DNA of 64,000 nucleotides from NCBI RefSeq assembly GCF_022761125.1, contig NZ_JAKWJR010000007.1, positions 62,001 to 126,000 of the forward strand. Direction: 5' to 3'. A program made the position numbers and the translations under genes. The stretch is from Nocardioides sp. SR21. Its GTDB lineage: Bacteria; Actinomycetota; Actinomycetes; Propionibacteriales; Nocardioidaceae. The notes under the pieces were generated by a model. It did no database searches. It was not told the DNA's origin and saw only the letters and a list, made by a program, of their open reading frames with translations. How positions within the stretch are numbered: position 1 is the stretch's first letter; the number at the start of each line of letters is the position of its first letter. This document shows positions 56,970 through 64,000 of the stretch, one piece after another.

Positions 56970-58925
56970 TCAGCGGTGCACCTCGAAGGTCGCCATCATC
57001 CCGTGGTCCTCGTGGTCGAGCATGTGGCAGTGCACCATGAACGGCCCGGTGTAGTCGGTGAACTTCGCGGCCACCAGGACCACCTCGCCGGGGTCCAGCT
57101 TCCAGGTGTCCTCGAGCCCGCGCTCCCACGGCGGCGGCCGCTTCCCGTTGCGGCTGACCGTGCGCCACTGCAGCTGGTGCAGGTGCACGTAGTGGGTGAT
57201 GTCGCTGGTGTTCTTCAGCTTCCACGTCTCGACGGTGCCGAGCTTCACGCGGTGGTCGACGCGGTCCGCGTCGTACGCCTTGCCGTTGATCGCCCAGAAC
57301 GACCCGGTCTCCGGGTCGCCCTCGAGCGAGAAGTCCCACGTCATCGAGATCTTGCGCGGCGCGTCGACCAGCTCGGGCGTCGGCAGGTCCTTCGGCACGC
57401 GACTGTCGTCGGCCGCGGCTCGACGTACCCGGAACTGCATGAGGTCGCCGACGCGCGAGCCGGTGCCCTCGATGCCCTTGGCGCGCGGCACGGTCTTGAG
57501 CACCACGTTCGTGCCCGCCAGCCCGTGGAAGTCGACGATCACGTCGGCGCGCTGGGCCGGGCCGAGCAGGATGTGCTTGCGCACGACCGGATGCGGCAGC
57601 AACCCGTCCCCGGTGCCGATCTGGGTGAACGGACGGCCGTTCGAGAGGACCAGGTTGTACGACGAGAACGCCGAGCTGTTGAGCAGCCGCAGCCGGTAGC
57701 GCGTGGCCGTCGTCCGCAGGTGCGGCGCGACGCGGCCGTTGACGAGGAGCCGGTTGCCGACCGACGCGTCGTTCGGCGGCGCGTGCGGTCCGGTCCAGGC
57801 CATCCCGCCCATGTCGCCCATGTCGCCCATGTCGCCGTGGTCCATGCCCTCCATGTCGTGGCCCGCGTCGTGGTCCATGTCGTGGCCCCCGTGGACCATC
57901 GACGGCTCGTGCAGCATGCCGAGCTGGTTGCGCTTGGTGAACGTGCGGTCCGCGATCATCAGCGGCACGTCGCGGACGCCCTGGGGCAGCCCGATCGCCG
58001 CCTCCTGCGGGTCCTCGACGATGAACATGCCCTGCAGGCCCATCCAGTTGTTCCGGGTGGTCCGGTCCATCCGGTGGTCGTGGTACCAGAAGAACGAGCC
58101 GGGCGCGGGCTTGCCGTCGTCCACGAGGTCGTAGCGGTAGGTGCGCGAGTGACCGCGCCGGACCAGGAACGTCGTCGGCTGCCCGTCGTACCTCGACGCG
58201 TGATGGCTGCCGTGCAGGTGCATCGACATCGAGCCGGCCTTGCGCGGCAGGTGGTTGGCGACCGTGACCAGCGTCTGCCGGCCCGCCGGCCGGCGGATCG
58301 TCGGGCCGGGCCAGCTGCCGCCGTACGTCCAGGCCGTCGTGCGCCGACCGTCGGGCAGCATCCTCGACTGCGTACGCCGCATGTCCAGCCGGACGTGGGC
58401 GTCGGTCACCGTCCTCGGCACGGCGAGCGGCATCGTGAACCTCTGCTTGCCGCCGCTGTTGCCACCCGAGCCGCCGGTGACGGTGAGCGTGCCGCGCATG
58501 TTGGGGTGCAGGCGGCAGTAGAAGCCGTAGTCGCCGGCCGCGAGGCCGGTGGCACCGCGGACCACGCGGGTGGCGCCCGGCGCCACGGTCACGTCGAAGA
58601 GCGGTCGGCCCTCGGCGTCGGTCGCCTCGGAGGTCACCGTGTGGGAGTACCTGTCGTTGTTCTCCACCGAGAGCTGGCCGTCCTGGGAGATCGTCACTCG
58701 TGGCGTCGCGTAGTCCCCGGTCGGGCCGGCCAGGCCGATCCGGACGACCGCGGAGACGGGGGTGCCGCGCTCGCCCGACGTACCCGCCCCGAGGGCCGCG
58801 GCGGCGACACCGTCCTCGGGCTCGGACGAGCCGGAGACGTGGACGATCAGCGCCGCGACGAGGGCGGCGACGGCGAGCAGGGCGAGGCCGCCGGTACGGC
58901 GGTGCGTGCGGGTCACGCACGGCAT
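56970..58925 (-). CDS. Multicopper oxidase with N-terminal cupredoxin domain
   Basis: 651 residues. An N-terminal TM/signal (GGLALLAVAALVAALIVHV) precedes a separate plastocyanin-like domain (about 60-150) with VENNDRYSHTVTSE and FYCRLHPNMRG, giving His, Cys, His, Met type 1 ligands. Then a three-domain multicopper oxidase: MSMHLHGSHHAS, WYHDHRMDRT, THYVHLHQLQW and VHCHMLDHEDHGMM supply type 1, 2 and 3 copper sites. An insert rich in His, Met and Asp (HGGHDMDHDAGHDMEGMDHG) around 380-410 probably binds copper. Likely a periplasmic/extracytoplasmic copper(I) or phenolic oxidase; substrate not determined. Confidence 0.9.
   Translation of the reverse strand: MPCVTRTHRRTGGLALLAVAALVAALIVHVSGSSEPEDGVAAAALGAGTSGERGTPVSAVVRIGLAGPTGDYATPRVTISQDGQLSVENNDRYSHTVTSEATDAEGRPLFDVTVAPGATRVVRGATGLAAGDYGFYCRLHPNMRGTLTVTGGSGGNSGGKQRFTMPLAVPRTVTDAHVRLDMRRTQSRMLPDGRRTTAWTYGGSWPGPTIRRPAGRQTLVTVANHLPRKAGSMSMHLHGSHHASRYDGQPTTFLVRRGHSRTYRYDLVDDGKPAPGSFFWYHDHRMDRTTRNNWMGLQGMFIVEDPQEAAIGLPQGVRDVPLMIADRTFTKRNQLGMLHEPSMVHGGHDMDHDAGHDMEGMDHGDMGDMGDMGGMAWTGPHAPPNDASVGNRLLVNGRVAPHLRTTATRYRLRLLNSSAFSSYNLVLSNGRPFTQIGTGDGLLPHPVVRKHILLGPAQRADVIVDFHGLAGTNVVLKTVPRAKGIEGTGSRVGDLMQFRVRRAAADDSRVPKDLPTPELVDAPRKISMTWDFSLEGDPETGSFWAINGKAYDADRVDHRVKLGTVETWKLKNTSDITHYVHLHQLQWRTVSRNGKRPPPWERGLEDTWKLDPGEVVLVAAKFTDYTGPFMVHCHMLDHEDHGMMATFEVHR
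57808..57834. repeat. 9-bp tandem repeat inside the oxidase gene
   Basis: CCCATGTCG repeats exactly three times (57808-57834), encoding Gly-Asp-Met units on the minus strand in the Met/His-rich insert. Replication slippage could change the copy number in frame. Confidence 0.85.
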
Positions 58926-59013
58926 CCTCTCGGTTCGGCCGGGTCGTCGTGGCGGAAACGACGGACTGCGTTGCGTTTCGCTCGGAGGGGTGAGATCCCC
59001 CTACCGTGATCCC

Positions 59014-59871
59014 GTGCCCGCTCGCCTGACCGCCATCAACCGCTTCCCCGTGAAGTCCTGCCGAGGCGAGTCGGTCGACTCCGCCGTGGTCGAGCCGTGG
59101 GGGCTCCTGGGTGATCGGCGTTGGATGGTCGTCGACGACGCGGGCTCCGCGATCACCGCCCGGGAAGCCAACCGGCTGGTGCTCGTGCACCCCGAGATCA
59201 CGCCGTACGGCCTGCGCCTGAGTGCGCCCGACCTGCCCGCGCTGGACGTGGCGACGCCCGACCCCGCGGCCCAGACCCCGGTCGCCCTCTGGTCCTCGCA
59301 CCTCGACGCCGTGCCCGCCGGCGAGGAGGCCGACGCGTGGTTCAGCAAGGCGCTGGACCGTTCGGTGCACCTCGTGCACCTCGACGACCCGCGCAAGCGG
59401 CCGACCAGCCCCGACTTCAGCGAGCCCGGCGACCGGGTGTCGTTCGCGGACGGGTACCCGCTGCTGCTCGCGACCGAGGAGTCGCTCGCCGCGTTGAACG
59501 ACGAGGTCGTCGCGGCCTCCGCGACCGGTCGCGACCCGCTGCCGATGACCCGCTTCCGGCCCAACGTCGTCGTCTCGGGCGTCGAGGCGTGGGCCGAGGA
59601 CGACTGGCGCCGGATCCGCATCGGCGACGCGGTCTTCCGCGCGGTCAAGGGCTGCGCGCGCTGCGTGCTGACCACGATCGACCCCGACACCGCCGAGCGG
59701 GAGAAGGAGCCGATCCGGTCGCTCGCGAAGATCCGGCGCTGGGACGGCGCCACCTGGTTCGGGATCAACCTGGTGCCGGACACCTCCGACGTCACGATCC
59801 GGGTCGGCGACGAGTTCGAGGTGCTCGAGGCCGTGCCGCCCGGCGCGGGGCCGATCCGACCCGTCCGCTGA
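59014..59871 (+). CDS. MOSC domain protein
   Basis: 285 residues from GTG 59014; the open frame starts earlier but the MOSC N-terminal barrel begins at ARLTAINRFPVKSCRGES. MOSC N-terminal beta-barrel (to about 110) and MOSC core with RFRPNVVVSG, VKGCARCVLTTIDPDTAEREKEPIRSL and WFGINLVP. The Cys in GCARC is the expected sulfur/molybdenum-cofactor ligand. Similar to human mARC and bacterial YcbX, molybdenum-dependent amidoxime-reductase-like proteins. The mod operon in the same window could supply its metal, but the two are 15 kb apart. Confidence 0.88.
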   Translation: MPARLTAINRFPVKSCRGESVDSAVVEPWGLLGDRRWMVVDDAGSAITAREANRLVLVHPEITPYGLRLSAPDLPALDVATPDPAAQTPVALWSSHLDAVPAGEEADAWFSKALDRSVHLVHLDDPRKRPTSPDFSEPGDRVSFADGYPLLLATEESLAALNDEVVAASATGRDPLPMTRFRPNVVVSGVEAWAEDDWRRIRIGDAVFRAVKGCARCVLTTIDPDTAEREKEPIRSLAKIRRWDGATWFGINLVPDTSDVTIRVGDEFEVLEAVPPGAGPIRPVR

Positions 59872-59910
59872 TTCGGGGCGGGTCGCCTTCCCGCCGTAGA
59901 GTTCTCGCCC

Positions 59911-60987
59911 GTGGCACTCACCATCGGCATCGTCGGTCTCCCCAACGCGGGCAAGTCGACGCTCTTCAACGCACTGACCAAGAACGACGTGCTCGCGGCG
60001 AACTACCCGTTCGCGACGATCGAGCCGAACGTCGGCGTCGTGGGCGTCCCCGACGGGCGGCTGGCGAGGCTCGCGGAGGTCTTCGGCTCCGCCCGGATCC
60101 TGCCCGCGACCGTCGAGTTCGTCGACATCGCCGGCATCGTCCGCGGCGCGTCCGAGGGTGAGGGCCTGGGCAACAAGTTCCTCGCGCACATCCGCGAGTC
60201 CGCGGCGATCTGCCAGGTGACCCGGGTCTTCCGCGACGAGGACGTCACCCACGTCGACGGCGAGGTGAACCCCGCCAGCGACATCGGGACGATCCAGACC
60301 GAGCTGATCCTCGCCGACCTGCAGACCGTCGAGAAGGCGATCCCGCGGCTGGAGAAGGAGGCGCGGACCAAGAAGGAGCTCGGCGCCGTCGTCGACGCCG
60401 CCAAGGAGGCGCTCGCCGCACTCGAGGCCGGTACGCCGATCATCGCGACGAAGATCGACCGCGAGCTGATCCGCGAGCTCTCGCTGCTGACCGCCAAGCC
60501 CTTCATCTACGTCTTCAACTGCGACGCCGACGAGCTCGCCGACGACGCCCTCAAGGCGAAGATGCAGGAGATCGTCGCGCCGGCCGAGGCGATCTTCCTC
60601 GACGCGAAGTTCGAGGCCGAGCTCGTCGAGCTCGACGACGACGAGGAGGCCCGCGAGATGCTGCGGGAGATGGGCGTCGAGGAGCCCGGCCTGGAGGTGC
60701 TGGCCCGCGTCGGCTTCGACACCCTCGGCCTGCAGACCTACCTGACCGCCGGCCCCAAGGAGACCCGGGCCTGGACGATCCCCAAGGGCGCCACGGCTCC
60801 CGAGGCCGCCGGCGTCATCCACACCGACTTCCAGCGTGGCTTCATCAAGGCCGAGATCGTGTCCTTCGACGACCTCATGGAGGCCGGCACCATGCTCAAG
60901 GCCAAGGAGGCCGGCAAGGTGCGCATGGAGGGCAAGGACTACGTCATGGCCGACGGCGACGTGGTGGAGTTCCGCTTCAACGTCTGA
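59911..60987 (+). CDS. ychF: Redox-regulated ATPase YchF (OLA1 family)
   Basis: 358 residues from GTG 59911. Obg-like P-loop NTPase: Walker A GLPNAGKST, switch region DIAGIVRGASEGEGLGNKFLAHIR, and YVFNCDADE in place of the NKxD motif, explaining ATP rather than GTP preference. A helical hairpin (about 125-195) and C-terminal TGS domain (TRAWTIPKGATAPEAAGVIHTDFQRGFIKAE) complete it. Ribosome-associated, translation and stress-related. Confidence 0.96.
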   Translation: MALTIGIVGLPNAGKSTLFNALTKNDVLAANYPFATIEPNVGVVGVPDGRLARLAEVFGSARILPATVEFVDIAGIVRGASEGEGLGNKFLAHIRESAAICQVTRVFRDEDVTHVDGEVNPASDIGTIQTELILADLQTVEKAIPRLEKEARTKKELGAVVDAAKEALAALEAGTPIIATKIDRELIRELSLLTAKPFIYVFNCDADELADDALKAKMQEIVAPAEAIFLDAKFEAELVELDDDEEAREMLREMGVEEPGLEVLARVGFDTLGLQTYLTAGPKETRAWTIPKGATAPEAAGVIHTDFQRGFIKAEIVSFDDLMEAGTMLKAKEAGKVRMEGKDYVMADGDVVEFRFNV

Positions 60988-61604
60988 GGCACTCGCGGGT
61001 GCGCCGCGTCAACGGCCCGCCCGATCACCCCGGCTGTCGTGCTGGCGCGGTCTGCTTGCCCTGTCCCATTCGTTGGGCCGAGCGCGCTGGTCCGGCCGGA
61101 AGCCGGGAAGACGTGTTTCGCCTCCAGGCCGTGTAGGTTGGCGGTAACCAACCTGCTGGCCAGCTTGTCGAGCTGCGGGGCAGGACGAAGGGCGCACGTC
61201 ATGATGACGGCACCGACCAGCGAGCGCGATCGTGCGCCGAAGCGCGTTCCGCTCCTGCTGGGGCTCGTCGGGGCGATCTCCACTGTCACCGTCAGATCCG
61301 TCGGCTAGGCCCGCGAGTATCGGTGCCGTTGGACACCCCCTCCCGCTACTCACGCAGCCTGCGGTGAGTGGGGAGGTCCGGCGGGCCACGCTCGACACCC
61401 CGTCGTGCGACGGAGATCGACCGGTCGTCCTCGGGGTCGGCAGTCGCCGTTGATCCCGGCCCCGTGGCGCACCGGGTCGGCGCGGCCGCCGGTGACTGAG
61501 CCGTGTCTCATCACGCCGAGCGCCAACTGCGCCGCGGCGGATTGGGTACCGCCCGGCCAGGACGACGCGGTACCTCCCGCGACCACCGAGCACGACAGGA
61601 CCCC
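60988..61604. other. 617-nt region without a convincing gene, several hairpins
   Basis: No frame here has family-like sequence. It contains AGGTTGG-CGGTAA-CCAACCT (61135-61154, perfect 7-6-7) and a larger imperfect stem from GGAC at 61331 to GTCC at 61379 with CTCAC/GTGAG inside. One short frame (61201-61308) is listed separately. Possible uses are leader or regulatory RNA, remnant of a lost gene, or operators; I cannot decide. Confidence 0.5.
61201..61308 (+). CDS. Possible small membrane protein
   Basis: 35 codons from ATG 61201. A charged N-terminus (TSERDRAPKR) leads into one hydrophobic stretch (VPLLLGLVGAISTVTV), the layout of a single-pass small membrane protein. No homology is recognised and the ribosome-binding site is weak (GGGCGCAC). 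It lies downstream of a perfect inverted repeat at 61135-61154. Could be chance in GC-rich DNA. Confidence 0.2.
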   Translation: MMTAPTSERDRAPKRVPLLLGLVGAISTVTVRSVG

Positions 61605-62267
61605 ATGACGTCGAACGGAACCACCGCCCACCCCACCCTCGGGGCGGTTGTCAGGCGCGTCGCGCTGAGTCTGGTGATCGCCTGCGCGATCCCGGCGACC
61701 ATCTTCTACAGCTGCCTGCGCCTGGAGGGCGTCTGGACGGCGATCTTCGCCGCGCTCGGCTGGTCGTACGGCGCGATCGCGTGGCGGGCCATCACCGGGC
61801 GCCGGACGTCCGGACTGCTGATCCTGACCGCGGTGGTGATGACCGGCCGCACGGTCGTGGCGCTGGTCACCGACAGCACCTACCTGTACTTCCTCCAACC
61901 GGTCATCAGCGACGCCTTGATCGGTGCCGCGTTCATCGCGACCCTGGCGACCGCACGCCCGATGGTCGCGCGCCTGGCCGGGGACTTCTACCCGATGGAC
62001 GACGAGCTCCACCTACGGCCGCGGGTCCGTCGACTGTTCTGGTCGCTGACCCTGATGTGGGCGCTGCTGTGCTTCGGCAAGGCGACGGCGACACTGTGGC
62101 TGCTGCAGTCCCAGTCGCTCGAGACCTTCGTGCTCGTGAAGAGCGTGTCGGTGCTGCTGCTGAACGGGCTCGCCGTCACGGCGACCATCGCTGCCGCCAC
62201 CCTCGTCGCGCGCCGGGAGGGCCTCCTCGTCCCGGCCGCTCCGGAGCCGGTGCCCGTCACGTCCTGA
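61605..62267 (+). CDS. VC0807-like integral membrane protein
   Basis: 220 residues from ATG 61605 (AGGA 8 nt upstream). Six predicted helices; the stretch TGRRTSGLLILTAVVMTGRTVVALVTDSTYLYFLQPVISDALIGAAFI and the later FYPMDDELHLRPRVRRLFWSLTLMWALL resemble the VC0807 / intracellular-septation-like family. The function is unknown. It ends 95 nt before the permease gene and is probably not part of that operon because a hairpin intervenes. Confidence 0.75.
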   Translation: MTSNGTTAHPTLGAVVRRVALSLVIACAIPATIFYSCLRLEGVWTAIFAALGWSYGAIAWRAITGRRTSGLLILTAVVMTGRTVVALVTDSTYLYFLQPVISDALIGAAFIATLATARPMVARLAGDFYPMDDELHLRPRVRRLFWSLTLMWALLCFGKATATLWLLQSQSLETFVLVKSVSVLLLNGLAVTATIAAATLVARREGLLVPAAPEPVPVTS

Positions 62268-62313
62268 TCGTCGATCGGGTACCCCCTCGGTGCCCGGCCC
62301 GGCCGTGTCGCTA

Positions 62314-62351
62314 ACCTCTCGCTATTGCGAAATACATGCAATAAGAGAGGT
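62314..62351. promoter_or_regulatory. Inverted repeat overlapping the ribosome-binding site of the metal-type ABC permease
   Basis: ACCTCTC (62314-62320) pairs with GAGAGGT (62345-62351), and inside it TATTGC (62323-62328) pairs with GCAATA (62338-62343) around a 9-nt AT-rich loop. As DNA it looks like an operator; as RNA the 3' arm contains the Shine-Dalgarno (GAGAGGTGGGG) of the next gene, so it could hide the ribosome-binding site. The left end also contains GCTAACCT, a half of the DtxR/IdeR box. Confidence 0.55.
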
Positions 62352-62361
62352 GGGGCTGGTG

Positions 62362-63453
62362 GTGACCGACATCGCGACGGCGCCCGAGGTGTCGGCGGAC
62401 GTGCTGGGGCTGCGCGCCGCCCGCCGCCGTACGACGGCCTGGCTGACCGCTCTCTCGCTGGTGCTGGTGGCCACGATCGTGGTCGGTGTCGGTGTCGGCG
62501 CGTTCTCCGTGCCGCCGGGGACCGTCGCCCGGGTCGTGACCCACCACCTCGTCGGCTGGCCCGCGGAGCAGACGTGGAGTGCGCCCGTCGACGCGATCGT
62601 GTGGCAGGTCCGGATGCCGCGGGTGCTGCTCGGCGCCCTCGTCGGTGCCGGCCTGGCGGTCTGCGGTGTCGCGCTCCAGGCGATGGTGCGCAACGTCCTC
62701 GCCGACCCCTACCTGCTGGGCGTCAACTCCGGAGCGTCGACCGGGGCCGCGGCTGCGATCCTCTTCGGCTTCGGAGCCGGCTACGTCGAGTACACCCTCC
62801 AGGTCACGGCCTTCCTCGGCGCGCTCGCCGCGTCGCTGCTCGTCTTCCTGGTGGCGCGCAGTGCCGGCCGGGTCACGTCGATCCGCCTGCTGCTGGCCGG
62901 CGTCGCCGTCGGCTACGCGCTCTATGCGCTCACCAGCTTCCTCATCTTCGCGTCCGGGTCGGCCGAGGGCGCGCGATCGGTGATGTTCTGGCTCCTCGGG
63001 TCGCTCGCCCTCGCCCAGTGGAACCTGCCCTTCCTCGTCGTGGCGGTCGTGGTCGTCGCCGCGACCATCCTGCTGACGATCTGGGGTCGCCGGCTCGACG
63101 CGCTGGCGATCGGCGACGAGACGGCGCACACCCTCGGCGTCCGCCCCGACCGGTTCCGGTTGCTGCTGCTCGTGGTCGTCGCACTCTGCGTCGGCGTGGT
63201 CGTGTCGGCCGCGGGGAGCATCGGCTTCGTCGGCCTCGTCGTGCCCCACCTCGCCCGCCGCGCGGTCGGGGGGACCCACGTCCGAGTCGTCGCGGCGGCG
63301 GCCCTCATGGGCGCGATCCTGCTGATCTGGGCCGACGTGCTCGCGCGCACGCTCTTCGCGCCGCAGGAGATCCCGATCGGGATCATCACCTCCCTCGTCG
63401 GCGCCCCGTTCCTGCTCGTCCTGATCCGTCGTCTGCATGCCACGAGTGCCTGA
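62362..63453 (+). CDS. FecCD-family ABC transporter permease
   Basis: 363 residues from GTG 62362 (GAGAGGTGGGG upstream); earlier in-frame codons would overlap the hairpin. Nine to ten predicted helices with the FecCD/BtuC signatures: RMPRVLLGALVGAGLAVCGVALQAMVRNVLADPYLLGVNSGAS, GDETAHTLGVRPDRFR and GSIGFVGLVVPHLARR. Imports iron-siderophore, heme, cobalamin or related compounds. Followed 19 nt later by a binding lipoprotein; the ATPase is presumably beyond the window. An inverted repeat covers its translation start region. Confidence 0.9.
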   Translation: MTDIATAPEVSADVLGLRAARRRTTAWLTALSLVLVATIVVGVGVGAFSVPPGTVARVVTHHLVGWPAEQTWSAPVDAIVWQVRMPRVLLGALVGAGLAVCGVALQAMVRNVLADPYLLGVNSGASTGAAAAILFGFGAGYVEYTLQVTAFLGALAASLLVFLVARSAGRVTSIRLLLAGVAVGYALYALTSFLIFASGSAEGARSVMFWLLGSLALAQWNLPFLVVAVVVVAATILLTIWGRRLDALAIGDETAHTLGVRPDRFRLLLLVVVALCVGVVVSAAGSIGFVGLVVPHLARRAVGGTHVRVVAAAALMGAILLIWADVLARTLFAPQEIPIGIITSLVGAPFLLVLIRRLHATSA

Positions 63454-63472
63454 CCCGTCCGAGGAGAACCCT

Positions 63473-64000
63473 GTGTCGCACCGCCCTGTCATCGCCGCCC
63501 TGCTGCTGGTCGGCAGCCTCACCGCCTGCGGGGCGGAAGACGGCGGCTCCACGCCCGCCCCTGCCGCGGCCGGCAGCCACCCCGTCACCATCGACAACTG
63601 CGGGGCGGAGGTCACCTTCGAGAAGGTGCCCGAGCGGGTGGTCCTCCTCAAGAGCTCCGCGGTGCCGTTCCTCCACGAGATCGACGTCATGGACCGCGTG
63701 ACCGCTCGGGCCGGCCAGTACCCGGCCGAGTACTACGACGACGAGACCCTGGCCGAGCTCGACGAGATCCCGCTGCTCACCGACGAGCTCGACAGCAGCG
63801 GACACCTGCAGATCTCCGAGGAGGTGGTGATCAGCGAGGAGCCCGATCTCGTCCTCGGCCAGGTCGACAACCTCTCCCGCGAGACCTTGGCGGCCGTCGG
63901 CATCCCGCTCATCGAGGAGCCGGCCCTGTGCGAGCAGGGGATCGACGAGCCGGGGTTCGACGACGTCTATGCGCAGCTCGAGGTCTACGGGCGGGTGTTC
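63473..64000 (+). CDS. ABC substrate-binding lipoprotein (Peripla_BP_2 type), truncated by window end
   Basis: The first 176 codons from GTG 63473 (GAGGAG 7 nt upstream) are visible; the frame is open to the window edge. Lipoprotein signal AALLLVGSLTAC, a Gly/Pro-rich linker, then the BtuF/FepB-like start: VTIDNCGAEVTFEKVPERVVLLKSSAVPFLHEI, and ISEEVVISEEPDLVLGQVDNLSRETLAAVGIPLI. The NCG in the first strand is typical of actinobacterial siderophore/cobalamin binding proteins. Partner of the preceding permease. The gene order permease then binding protein is the reverse of the commonest arrangement. Confidence 0.87.
   Translation, partial: MSHRPVIAALLLVGSLTACGAEDGGSTPAPAAAGSHPVTIDNCGAEVTFEKVPERVVLLKSSAVPFLHEIDVMDRVTARAGQYPAEYYDDETLAELDEIPLLTDELDSSGHLQISEEVVISEEPDLVLGQVDNLSRETLAAVGIPLIEEPALCEQGIDEPGFDDVYAQLEVYGRVF

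Noticed and set aside
56815..60822. 1335-codon minus-strand open frame across the oxidase, MOSC and ychF genes
   Set aside because: No recognisable domain; each part is in the wrong frame or strand relative to clear genes.
61009..61593. 194-codon minus-strand frame in the 61-kb gap
   Set aside because: Arg/Gly/Pro-rich, no family-like segment, no ribosome-binding site; treated as noncoding.
62311..62318. GCTAACCT as an IdeR/DtxR iron box
   Set aside because: Only the right half matches; the left half of the 19-bp box is missing, so it is mentioned but not called.

Overview
The window is very GC-rich. Genes are tightly packed, GTG and TTG starts are common, neighbours often overlap by an ATGA or GTGA junction, and intergenic gaps are short. 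Together with the gene content (MFS-cNMP-patatin fusion, LpqY-SugABC-like sugar importer, DUF1707, DUF4245 and DUF6542 proteins, PIN-PhoH protein) this points to an actinomycete, most likely Nocardioidaceae such as Nocardioides; the genus is an inference. I see no rRNA, tRNA, CRISPR array, integrase or transposase, so this looks like core chromosome carrying a few accessory loci.

Layout. 1-11.7 kb is a signalling block: the end of a FUSC-type membrane protein, two divergent transporters that both carry a cyclic-nucleotide-binding domain (one also a patatin lipase), a metallo-beta-lactamase-fold hydrolase, a large tandem-cyclase/ATPase/TPR protein and a secreted von Willebrand A protein. 11.9-16.9 kb holds a DUF255 thioredoxin-domain protein, a YdeI-like protein and an ArsR regulator divergent from an MFS transporter with an operator between them. 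16.9-20.1 kb is a choline-to-betaine pair behind a perfect palindrome. 20.1-26.0 kb has an orphan chemoreceptor, a hemolysin III protein, a cis-prenyltransferase, PIN-PhoH and a secreted transglycosylase. 26.1-31.1 kb has two unrelated fumarases (class II and class I), a spermidine-synthase-like protein and small proteins. 31.1-38.3 kb has a sulfatase, a complete sugar ABC importer and a divergent orphan sugar ATPase with a CRP-like palindrome between them. 38.3-41.2 kb has two alpha/beta hydrolases and fructose-bisphosphatase II. 41.3-45.5 kb is a molybdate operon (regulator-modA-modB-modC) behind an anion permease. 45.7-51.2 kb has a DUF4245 gene that has lost its normal stop and two tandem paralogous secreted proteins with three repeated Cys-Pro modules. 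51.3-61 kb is housekeeping: xseAB, ispH, yciO, rmuC, exonuclease III, multicopper oxidase, MOSC protein, ychF. 61-64 kb has a 617-nt stretch without a convincing gene, a small membrane protein, and the start of a metal/siderophore-type ABC importer that runs off the window.

The two most interesting systems are (i) the 582-10304 cluster, in which a predicted cyclic-nucleotide synthase, a possible hydrolase and two cNMP-gated transporter-like proteins sit side by side, and (ii) the tandem secreted paralogs at 46280-51192, with a triple Cys-Pro repeat I do not recognise and a duplicated leader element. Several palindromes and hairpins that look like operators, terminators or repeats are listed separately.
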